Shown one piece after another: positions 1 through 5,578 of a stretch of 8,389 nt of DNA. A program made the position numbers and the translations under genes. Under the pieces are notes generated by a model that was not told the origin of the DNA, did not search any database, and worked only from the letters and a program-made list of their open reading frames with translations. Where the stretch lies: the NCBI GenBank assembly GCA_030613765.1, contig JAUWLI010000112.1, positions 1-8,389 of the forward strand, in the 5' to 3' direction. The DNA comes from Phycisphaerae bacterium (GTDB lineage: Bacteria; Planctomycetota; Phycisphaerae; Sedimentisphaerales; SG8-4). Each line of letters begins with the position of its first letter. Within the stretch, counting starts at the first letter, position 1.

Positions 1-80
1 AGGCTCAGTTTGACATAAAGGTATCCGGCGAAGGATATTAGAAACAAGGGGCCGGCAATTATGTAGAGAATAGTATCCAT
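1..80 (-). CDS. N-terminal fragment of a small membrane protein, cut by the window edge
   Basis: The minus strand opens an uninterrupted reading frame at the ATG at position 80 and is still open at base 1. The 26 visible residues begin MDTILYIIAGPLFLISFAGY and then YVKLS. They form one hydrophobic helix with little before it, so the protein starts with a membrane anchor or an uncleaved signal segment. No function can be assigned from this piece. The upstream TAAGAG is only a weak ribosome binding site, so the start could differ. The gene is divergent from the radical SAM gene at 295 and shares a 214-bp spacer with it. The evidence is the open frame and the hydrophobic pattern alone. Confidence 0.5.
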   Translation of the reverse strand, partial: MDTILYIIAGPLFLISFAGYLYVKLS

Positions 81-144
81 AGCTCTTACAGCCACTGTGA
101 TAGCAAAGTACTGAGAAAAATTAGATACGGTTTTAAAGAGAAAT

Positions 145-196
145 TCAATGAAAAAGTGAAAAAGAGATTCCCGCCCCTTCGGAATTTTTTCATTGA
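145..196. repeat. Inverted repeat and nested hairpin in the divergent spacer
   Basis: TCAATGAAAAA (145-155) is repeated as its exact reverse complement TTTTTCATTGA (186-196), giving 11 perfect pairs across a 30-base spacer. Inside it, ATTCC (167-171) pairs with GGAAT (181-185) around a 9-base loop, and this inner stem can extend to about 10 pairs (162-171 with 181-190) using two G-U pairs, in competition with the outer arms. On the minus strand the inner hairpin is followed by a T-rich run, so it could act as an attenuator or terminator before the gene starting at 80. It could also be an operator, or a structure in either 5' leader. It lies just upstream of the TATAAT at 198. Confidence 0.45.
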
Positions 197-197
197 T

Positions 198-203
198 TAT
201 AAT
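198..203 (+). promoter_or_regulatory. Candidate -10 box upstream of the radical SAM gene
   Basis: A perfect TATAAT lies 91 bases before the ATG at 295. No recognisable -35 hexamer is found 16 to 18 bases upstream, where the sequence is C-rich hairpin loop. A TG two bases before the box is one position off an extended -10. If the box is used, the leader is about 85 nt and the inverted repeat at 145-196 sits in the -35 region, where a bound regulator could act. The box could also be a chance hit in AT-rich spacer. Confidence 0.3.
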
Positions 204-294
204 AAAGATAATTGATAATTTCAGAGAAGCCATGGATGGATTTTCGATGATCAAGGGCTTTTAATTACATATTGAAACCAGGGATGGTGGCTTT

Positions 295-1434
295 ATGGTT
301 GGGGTTGTTTCAAAACCTGATACACATGAGAAATTAGAGATACTCAGTGCCGATGCGCAGTATGACCTGGCGTGTGCGTGCAGTTGTAGTAAAGATGAGC
401 ACCGGCAGCGAAGCGAGGACGGGAAATGGATATATCCCGTTACCCTTCCAAATGGTGGTAAAAGTACGCTATTTAAGACTCTGATTTCGAATGTATGCGC
501 AAATGACTGCAAGTACTGTCCGTTAAGGACAGATATGGACATCCGAAGGTGCAGCCTTCGGGCCCAGGAGACGGCAGAGGTATTTCTGGATTATTACAGG
601 CAGCGGAAAGTTTTTGGATTGTTTCTCAGTTCCGGTGTCTTGGGGTCGGCTGATGCAACCATGGACAGGCTCAATGCGGTAGCGAGGTTGTTGCGAAAAA
701 AGTATAGGTTTCGAGGATACATTCATCTAAAGATTATTCCCGGGGCAAGCGATGCGGCTATAGAAGAGGCGGTATCACTGGCCAGTGCGGTGTCGCTGAA
801 TATTGAGACGCCGGGGGAGGCAAACCTGGCAAAACTGTCGGCAAAGAAAAGTTACATCCAGGATATCATTGAGCCGATAAAATTGATAAGCAAATTGACC
901 GACAAAGGGATGAAATACGAAAAGGTCAAGCAGACGACGCAGTTTATTGTGGGAGCGGCGGGGGAGGGGGATACGGATATCGTCAAGTATATGTTCGGGC
1001 TGTATGAGCGGTTGAAGATGCACAGAATTTATTTCAGCGCCTATCAGCAGGGATTGGGGGATGAGTCTATAGCTGGTGAACAGGTAAGGCTTCAAAAGCC
1101 GGCGGATATATTTATGCGGGAGCATCGGCTGTATCAGGTGGATTTTCTGCTTCGTAAATATGGCTTTGATGAATCCGATATCGTTTTCGAGAAGAATGGT
1201 AATCTTTCTCTGAAAGTTGACCCCAAGGAGGCATGGGCGCTGAGGCATCCGGAGTTTTTTCCTGTTGATGCCAATAGGGCGGTGAAGTTTTCGCTTCTGA
1301 GGGTACCCGGACTTGGGCCCGTGACGGTAAGGAGGATTTTGGAACGCCGAAAACAGGCCCTTTTAAGACGCATTGAAGACGTGGGAAAAGTGGGAGTTAG
1401 GTTGGAAAAAGCGAGAAAATACCTGGCTTTTTAA
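295..1434 (+). CDS. Radical SAM protein, putative DNA modification/repair family, with C-terminal helix-hairpin-helix
   Basis: The 379-residue product carries a radical SAM cluster motif, CANDCKYC, with C68, C72 and C75 in the canonical CX3CX2C spacing, followed by PLR. These cysteines bind a [4Fe-4S] cluster that cleaves S-adenosylmethionine. The N-terminal KLEILSADAQYDLACACSCS and the LFKTLISNVCANDCKYCPLR context fit the family annotated as putative DNA modification/repair radical SAM protein, often paired in genomes with a uracil-DNA-glycosylase-like gene. Near residues 334-353, LLRVPGLGPVTVRRILERRK is a helix-hairpin-helix, a non-specific DNA-binding element that supports a nucleic acid role. 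The substrate is unknown. A weak GGGATGG precedes the ATG. No glycosylase partner is visible; the next gene, 25 bp on, encodes a membrane RCK_C protein and is probably co-transcribed. Family call is confident, function is not. Confidence 0.88.
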   Translation: MVGVVSKPDTHEKLEILSADAQYDLACACSCSKDEHRQRSEDGKWIYPVTLPNGGKSTLFKTLISNVCANDCKYCPLRTDMDIRRCSLRAQETAEVFLDYYRQRKVFGLFLSSGVLGSADATMDRLNAVARLLRKKYRFRGYIHLKIIPGASDAAIEEAVSLASAVSLNIETPGEANLAKLSAKKSYIQDIIEPIKLISKLTDKGMKYEKVKQTTQFIVGAAGEGDTDIVKYMFGLYERLKMHRIYFSAYQQGLGDESIAGEQVRLQKPADIFMREHRLYQVDFLLRKYGFDESDIVFEKNGNLSLKVDPKEAWALRHPEFFPVDANRAVKFSLLRVPGLGPVTVRRILERRKQALLRRIEDVGKVGVRLEKARKYLAF

Positions 1435-1459
1435 CAAGGGAATTTAAGGAGAGCCAATT

Positions 1460-2167
1460 ATGAATTTGGTGTTATTTATCACGGTTCTTATCGTATCTTT
1501 TATTATTGTGAGAATCGGCGCGATTGCGTTTCAGTTGACCGGGATTGAATGGTCGTTGGCCAAGTTCCAGGCGCTATCGTGTTTTACGGCAACAGGTTTT
1601 ACAACAAAAGAATCTGAGCTAATTACCAGTGACCTGCGAAGACGACGAATTGCCACGGTCCTTATTGTTTTCGGACATGCCGGTTTTGTTACTATGATTG
1701 CGACCTTTGCCAATTCACTAAGGCCGCGGGCTGCTGAGAAATTAGTTATTCCTTTTTCTGCGGTTACTATCTCGGATAAGGTCCTGCCCTTGATAAACTT
1801 GATAATTATTGTGGCTGCCATATATATTACTTACAAGCTTTTTTCTAATATGACATTCGCTCGAAGATTAACGAATGTTTTAAGAAAACGTATCATAAAG
1901 AAAGAGATGATTAAATCTGTTTCGTTTGAGGAGCTGGCGGTGGCGACCGGTGGTTATGGTGTTTCCAGAATTAAGATTCGTGAAGATAATCCGGTACTGG
2001 GTAAGGCACTCTCCGAGTCCGAGCTAAGGAAGGATGATATTACAGTTTTGGCGATAGTTCGGGCCGAAAGGACTATACCAAACCCTGTTGCGGATACAAA
2101 AATTCTTTCGGGCGATGAGCTTATATGCTTTGGAAAGTTAGGAATCATCAGGAAAAAACTCACCTGA
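1460..2167 (+). CDS. Membrane protein with C-terminal RCK_C (TrkA-C) domain
   Basis: The 235-residue product has three predicted membrane helices (about 2-24, 63-85 and 107-127) and then a basic linker (134-151, rich in R and K). The soluble C-terminal part at about 165-230 matches the RCK_C/TrkA-C domain, with SRIKIREDNPVLGKALSESE and a closing LSGDELICFGK typical of that fold. This domain binds small ligands or ions and gates K+ channels and transporters. Between helices 1 and 2 the segment SCFTATGFTTKESELI (40-55) resembles the TGFTT stretches of Trk/Ktr pore loops. The protein lacks the NAD-binding RCK_N domain and is too short to be a full TrkH. AAGGAG (1446-1451) lies 8 bases before the ATG. 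It probably forms an operon with the upstream radical SAM gene. Ion transport or its regulation is inferred only. Confidence 0.8.
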   Translation: MNLVLFITVLIVSFIIVRIGAIAFQLTGIEWSLAKFQALSCFTATGFTTKESELITSDLRRRRIATVLIVFGHAGFVTMIATFANSLRPRAAEKLVIPFSAVTISDKVLPLINLIIIVAAIYITYKLFSNMTFARRLTNVLRKRIIKKEMIKSVSFEELAVATGGYGVSRIKIREDNPVLGKALSESELRKDDITVLAIVRAERTIPNPVADTKILSGDELICFGKLGIIRKKLT

Positions 2168-2210
2168 TTTGCCAATAATGAATTACTAAAAACCCTATGC
2201 AACAGTGGAA

Positions 2211-2579
2211 TTAGTTTTTTAGCTGTTTTATCTCCTTCCTCATTTCCGTAAGGCGCCATTCGATTGATGAGAGTATCCAGAACTTGAAGTGATTGATGCG
2301 CATCTGGCAGTGTATGAGATATATGATTTTTATCGAGAGTGTTACGGTTGCCACCTCAACCATCAAGAGACGCAGTTTTTCGTCGGCTATAATCGAAATA
2401 ACTAAGGAGACGGCAATTACCGCAATAAATAAGATGTTGACGAGCTTGGTGCGAAATTTAGGCATACCGCCGATTTGACCTATAATGGCTCTGACTCGCT
2501 CCTTTTCCTGCTGGAAGTGTTCTAATTCCTGTTTCAAGTCGTTTATTTCGTTCTCAAGATGTCCATTGTTCTGATCCAT
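2211..2579 (-). CDS. Small coiled-coil membrane protein of unknown function
   Basis: The 122-residue product starts at the ATG at 2579, chosen because AAAGGAG (2585-2591) lies 5 bases upstream. A GTG at 2594 in the same frame would place that ribosome binding site inside the gene. Residues 6-32 form a charged coiled coil (LENEINDLKQELEHFQQEKE) with leucines or isoleucine at heptad-like spacing. Two membrane helices follow (about 45-64 and 70-91), with a short turn ADEKLR between them. An amphipathic helical tail (about 100-122, WRLTEMRKEIKQL) ends the protein. The layout puts both termini on the same side of the membrane, probably the cytoplasm, and suggests oligomerisation or scaffolding. 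I recognise no family. The gene converges on the RCK_C protein gene, with 43 bp between the stops. Confidence 0.72.
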   Translation of the reverse strand: MDQNNGHLENEINDLKQELEHFQQEKERVRAIIGQIGGMPKFRTKLVNILFIAVIAVSLVISIIADEKLRLLMVEVATVTLSIKIIYLIHCQMRINHFKFWILSSIEWRLTEMRKEIKQLKN

Positions 2580-2718
2580 GAAAACTCCTTTCACTTGAGT
2601 CTGCCAGATTTGTCCTTGTTTACATTTTGCTCAAAGATAAGCTTAAATCCATGTTTTAAAAGAGCTTATGGAAAATCAATATTTGTACCCTACGGGCTGC
2701 CGTTGAAAGTGGAGCGTC

Positions 2719-2732
2719 TTGATATTAATCAA
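2719..2732. promoter_or_regulatory. Palindrome upstream of the orphan start
   Basis: TTGATATTAATCAA has TTGAT/ATCAA arms around ATTA and overlaps the AAGGAG that precedes the ATG at 2747. Its core ATATTAATC recurs at 2762-2770, 40 bases on. It could be an operator or a translational control element for the truncated gene. AT-rich palindromes of this size also arise by chance. Confidence 0.2.
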
Positions 2733-2746
2733 GGAGACGAGAAAAT

Positions 2747-2848
2747 ATGAGCGAGCAAGCAATATTAATCGGTATTCACTATTCAAGCTCTGACCCCATC
2801 CTATTCTGCTGTGAGCTTAGGTTCAACGTACCGGGCTTTTCCCCGTAG
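2747..2848 (+). pseudogene. Orphan translation start, probably a gene truncated by the neighbouring insertion
   Basis: AAGGAG (2731-2736) lies 10 bases before an ATG that opens MSEQAILIGIHYSSS, and the frame ends at a TAG after 33 codons. The first dozen residues look like a normal protein start. From about residue 13 the frame runs into the antisense of the lyase gene's 3' end, so what follows is not a natural continuation. The simplest reading is that an older plus-strand gene lost everything after its first codons when the high-GC segment arrived. I cannot tell what it encoded. A functional 33-residue peptide is possible but less likely. The start overlaps by ATGA the stop of an unconvincing plus-strand frame upstream. 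Confidence 0.35.
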
Positions 2849-5097
2849 GGAAAAATCACCGTTCGCATGTATTCGTTCGTCATCCAGTCGTTATATCGTG
2901 GGTCGGCTTTCCAGCAGTCGTAATGATCCTCTATTCGGGTGACGAGCGGCTCGTCGGTGATGACCTTCCCGGCGTCGATCATGCGTATGTACCCGCCGGT
3001 GGGACGATTCGTGTTGAACGTCACCTCGTACGATTTGCCGTCGAGGACGATCTTGGCACCCGTGCGTCCGGCCGCCTCCACGAGCGTAACGGCCGGCGGC
3101 TTCAGGGCGTCGGCCTTACCGGTCTGAAGGACGTGCAGGAAATAGACCTCGCCGGTGACGTTCTTCGGGGAGATCTCGATCCGCCAGCCGCCGACACCCT
3201 CCAGGCCACCGTTGCCTTTTCGTTGATCAAGCTGTTCATACGTCGCCTCTGTCGCCCCGCAGTTGACACCGTTCACCTCGAAGTCGTGCCACTTGCCTCC
3301 GATTGTTCTGACGAGTCGAGCATCGGTCTTCGGCAGCAGCATTTTGACCACCATCGCACTTTGATCGTTGACGATTCGGAACGTGTTGCCCGTCGTATGT
3401 CGGAAATGTCCGCCGGGGTGCTTGTCGTCAGCAGTCTTCTCGGGTTCGGTCTTGCCGTTCCACTGGGGCTTCCTGTAAGCATGCAGGTTCCAGATGATAT
3501 CGAGTTTCGGATCGGCCGGTTTCACGCGGTCGAAGACGACGAACACGTCCGGTTTCAGGTAGACGAACTGTCGCGTGATTTTCGTGACCCGCGATGGCGG
3601 GTAGGAGTGGGTCGCGTCGCCGCAGGCATAATCGTAGGTGGGCGAAGTCGAGTAAGCGGTGATCTCGCCTTCCTTGAATTCGTCACGGTCCTTCTCTTTC
3701 AATCCCCAAGCCTTGAACCACGCGGTTTTCTGGACGCCGACCTGCCCGCCGCGCAGTGAGAAGCACATCAACTGGTTCTTATAGCCACGGATCTCGTATC
3801 GTCTGCGACCGACGGTGATCGTGTTGTGCGCGACTGTCTGCTTGCCGTAGTGGTGCACGTTGCTCGGTGGCTTCATACTCCAGACGCCCTCGTTCACCGC
3901 GTGGACGCAGCCGGTGTCGGGAGCGAGGTAGCCGTTTCGGTAGATGATGAAGTGGAGATTATCGAGGTTGTTGCGACCGCCGTAGCCGTCGATTTCACCG
4001 AATCTGCCGCAGCGAAACAACGCGACGGTCGCGTCCTCGGTCCAGTCGGAGCGCATGATGACGTGACCATTCTCCGGGAACAGGCGTGTCTCGGGGAATC
4101 TCGCAGGCGAGACCGACACGATGGCCGGTTCGAGCCACAACAGCCGCCCGGCGAGACCGTAGCGGTGTTCCTCGCCCTTGCTCCAGTGGGGCATCGGCCA
4201 ATTCCCGATGAACTCGCGCTGCCACCATTGACCGAGACCGTTTTTCGTCTGCGTGATGGCGAGCATGACGTAGCTCTCGCCTGCGAATTTTTGCGGTGTT
4301 AACGCCTGGCAGTGAAACGGGCTCATCGTGACGCCGACACGGATGACCTGTCGCGAGCGCTTCCACGGCAGGTAGTGGTAGACGTACCACGCCGGCGTGC
4401 TGTGCGCGAAGGCGCTTCGGGCGACGAGGTCATCTCCCGTTGCATGGGTCCAGGCCATCATCGCGGCGAACTCGGTGCTGAAGAAGTGCTCTCCGTTGTA
4501 GCCGTGGCCCATGGAGCTTCCGCCGCGGCCGCGGCTCCACGTGTTGCAGTAGTCGAGCTTCTTCACGACCTCTTTCGCGTGCGACGATTCGAGGTAGGGC
4601 ATGATTTCCTCGTCGAGGCCGTTGCCCCATGCGGCCAAGCAGTGGAGCAGCCTGGGCCGCCAGCGGTTGTCTTGGATCCGTACGAGGATCTTACGTGCGT
4701 AATCGGCGCGCTCGGCCTCGATCATCGTCTCGGCGACCATGTCGAATGCGAACGTCCACTGCGGCATCCACGATGGGGTGCCGAGTTTTTTCTTTGCGAG
4801 ATCGGCGTACTGCACGTCGCCGGTTACCTGATACATCGCCGCGAGAAGCAGCGTGTCTGCCTTCCCGATCTTGACGAGGTCGTGCGCCTGGGCGAGGTAG
4901 GTCTGTAATTCGGGGTGGTTCATACGCGCACGGAGGCCGGGAATCTGCGCACGGGTCATCGTGAGCCGTGGATATTCCCCCTTCACGAGCGGCGAATCGG
5001 CACGCACCTTGAGTTTCCCGATGCTGGTGAATTCTTGGGCCGACGCGGCCCTCGCAAGAAGAAGAACACTTAGAACAACGACGCCATGGAGTCTCAT
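2779..5097 (-). CDS. Secreted heparinase II/III-like polysaccharide lyase
   Basis: The 772-residue product begins with a Sec signal peptide (1-20, cleavage likely after ASA before QEF). YPRLTMTRAQIPGLRARM (42-59) is the usual opening of the alpha/alpha-toroid domain in heparinase II/III-like proteins. SMGHGYNGEH (195-204) carries His/Tyr residues where this fold keeps its catalytic groove. In the C-terminal beta-sandwich part, DNLHF (H382), APDTG (D394) and VAHNTITV (H424) resemble the His/Asp/His metal site of heparinase II. Such enzymes split uronic-acid glycans by beta-elimination in the periplasm or outside the cell; the glycan here is unknown. AAAGGAG (5105-5111) precedes the ATG at 5097. 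GC is far above that of the neighbours, and the gene stands between an IS remnant and a truncated gene, so lateral acquisition is likely. The last residues, NRMGSELE, lie in a possible element border rather than conserved protein. Confidence 0.85.
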   Translation of the reverse strand: MRLHGVVVLSVLLLARAASAQEFTSIGKLKVRADSPLVKGEYPRLTMTRAQIPGLRARMNHPELQTYLAQAHDLVKIGKADTLLLAAMYQVTGDVQYADLAKKKLGTPSWMPQWTFAFDMVAETMIEAERADYARKILVRIQDNRWRPRLLHCLAAWGNGLDEEIMPYLESSHAKEVVKKLDYCNTWSRGRGGSSMGHGYNGEHFFSTEFAAMMAWTHATGDDLVARSAFAHSTPAWYVYHYLPWKRSRQVIRVGVTMSPFHCQALTPQKFAGESYVMLAITQTKNGLGQWWQREFIGNWPMPHWSKGEEHRYGLAGRLLWLEPAIVSVSPARFPETRLFPENGHVIMRSDWTEDATVALFRCGRFGEIDGYGGRNNLDNLHFIIYRNGYLAPDTGCVHAVNEGVWSMKPPSNVHHYGKQTVAHNTITVGRRRYEIRGYKNQLMCFSLRGGQVGVQKTAWFKAWGLKEKDRDEFKEGEITAYSTSPTYDYACGDATHSYPPSRVTKITRQFVYLKPDVFVVFDRVKPADPKLDIIWNLHAYRKPQWNGKTEPEKTADDKHPGGHFRHTTGNTFRIVNDQSAMVVKMLLPKTDARLVRTIGGKWHDFEVNGVNCGATEATYEQLDQRKGNGGLEGVGGWRIEISPKNVTGEVYFLHVLQTGKADALKPPAVTLVEAAGRTGAKIVLDGKSYEVTFNTNRPTGGYIRMIDAGKVITDEPLVTRIEDHYDCWKADPRYNDWMTNEYMRTVIFPYGEKPGTLNLSSQQNRMGSELE
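2785..2812 (-). repeat. GGGGTCAGAGC border-like motif at the 3' end of the lyase gene
   Basis: Read on the minus strand the segment contains AGGATGGGGTCAGAGCTTGA, followed by AT-rich sequence (ATAGTGAATACC). GGGGTCAGA-type strings followed by AT-rich sequence are, from memory, common beside REP-associated tyrosine transposases and related repeats in environmental genomes. Here it marks the place where high-GC lyase sequence gives way to AT-rich flank, and it supplies the last codons and stop of the lyase. The link to a mobile element is inference, since no second copy or transposase of that type is in the window. Confidence 0.3.
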
Positions 5098-5354
5098 GGC
5101 CAGTCTCCTTTATCTGATATTTCCCCTTTGAACGCTAAAAAACATAATTGTCTCCGTACGACATCGGCAATTTTACCAAATTCACCTTGAACAATCGTAA
5201 GCTCTGATTCTATCATTGTCGTCAATCCAAGGACTTCATCTAACTCTCGATATGCTAATCAACCTGCATCACTGGTTACTTTGGTTCCAAGAAATTCGAC
5301 CTTCAGTTTTCTGTCAAAATCGAGCCTAAGAGCATCCTTGTATCTTTCACCCAT
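5094..5354 (-). pseudogene. Decayed N-terminal fragment of an IS1380-like transposase
   Basis: Translating the minus strand from the ATG at 5354 gives MGERYKDALRLDFDRKLKVE, then FLGTKVTSDAG, an in-frame TGA (5259-5261), then LAYRELDEVLGLTTMIESEL. The FLGTKVTSDAG(L)LAYRELDEVLGLT pattern is the characteristic start of IS1380-family DDE transposases, which are normally over 400 residues. The TGA replaces a Leu codon (TTA to TGA fits), and most of the protein, including the catalytic domain, is missing. After about residue 58 the match to the usual N-terminus fades; KIADVVRRQLCFLAF could derive from the family's C-terminal KIGxxVVRHAR region, which would mean a large internal deletion. GGAG lies just upstream of the ATG. 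The frame ends in TGA overlapping the lyase ATG. No activity is expected. Confidence 0.72.
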
Positions 5355-5490
5355 TGGGTTCTCCAATTTGGTATAATGATAACTCAATCGAACGCCTTCC
5401 ATAAGCTCTATTCTAACAAATTTTATTTCTTTTGCACGACTTCATCTGGGAAATCCGAGATAAGATAACTTCCATTGGTTCACGTTGCAA
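5355..5490. other. AT-rich spacer, probably the left end of the IS remnant
   Basis: No credible gene lies between the transposase fragment start and the argH control region. On the minus strand the stretch ending GTTAGAATAGAGC and CCAAATTGGAGAACCC leads directly into the transposase ATG, so it probably holds the element's own promoter and left end, perhaps reaching to about 5460. I cannot locate a terminal inverted repeat because the opposite end is lost or unrecognised. Confidence 0.35.
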
Positions 5491-5502
5491 GGTACAAGTA
5501 CC
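5491..5502. promoter_or_regulatory. Palindrome just upstream of the argH promoter
   Basis: GGTACAAGTACC has perfect 5-bp arms around AA and ends 9 bases before the -35 hexamer at 5512. That position suits an activator or other regulator site. It does not resemble an ArgR box. It could be chance. Confidence 0.25.
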
Positions 5503-5511
5503 GAAGACATC

Positions 5512-5540
5512 TTGACACTGGCTAATACGGGTCGTATCAT
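5512..5540 (+). promoter_or_regulatory. Sigma70-type promoter for argH-thiL-lyase
   Basis: A consensus TTGACA (5512-5517) is followed by exactly 17 bases and TATCAT (5535-5540, five of six matches to TATAAT). Transcription would start near 5547, leaving a leader of about 32 nt. This is the only strong promoter seen upstream of argH. Since argH and thiL overlap, as do thiL and the lyase gene, it may drive all three. Confidence 0.65.
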
Positions 5541-5578
5541 TTGGAAATAAAGGAGTTTTTACTTTTGGAGTATATACG

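Noticed and set aside
232..264. Ten-codon frame MDGFSMIKGF in the leader of the radical SAM gene, a possible leader peptide.
   Set aside because: It has no proper ribosome binding site, no run of regulatory codons and no attenuator hairpin after it.
445..475. LPNGGKSTLF in the radical SAM protein looks like a P-loop (GGKST).
   Set aside because: The first glycine of GxxxxGK[ST] is missing, and the segment corresponds to the conserved stretch before the cluster cysteines in this family, so it is not a nucleotide-binding loop.
2186..2222. CTAAAAA and TTTTTAG between the convergent stops as a bidirectional terminator.
   Set aside because: The 7-bp stem is almost all A-T with a 23-base loop, too weak to call.
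2559..2750. Plus-strand 63-codon frame between the coiled-coil gene and the orphan start.
   Set aside because: It begins inside the antisense of the coiled-coil gene, has no ribosome binding site and shows no protein-like pattern; the ATGA overlap at 2747 is likely coincidence.
2923..4908. Several long plus-strand frames (for example 2923-3759 and 4312-4908) opposite the lyase gene.
   Set aside because: They are antisense shadows caused by high GC at third positions; the minus-strand frame has a signal peptide and family motifs, while these do not.
5259..5261. In-frame TGA read as selenocysteine or tryptophan recoding.
   Set aside because: It replaces a family leucine in a truncated transposase fragment, and TGA serves as a normal stop for argH and thiL in the same window, so ordinary decay explains it.
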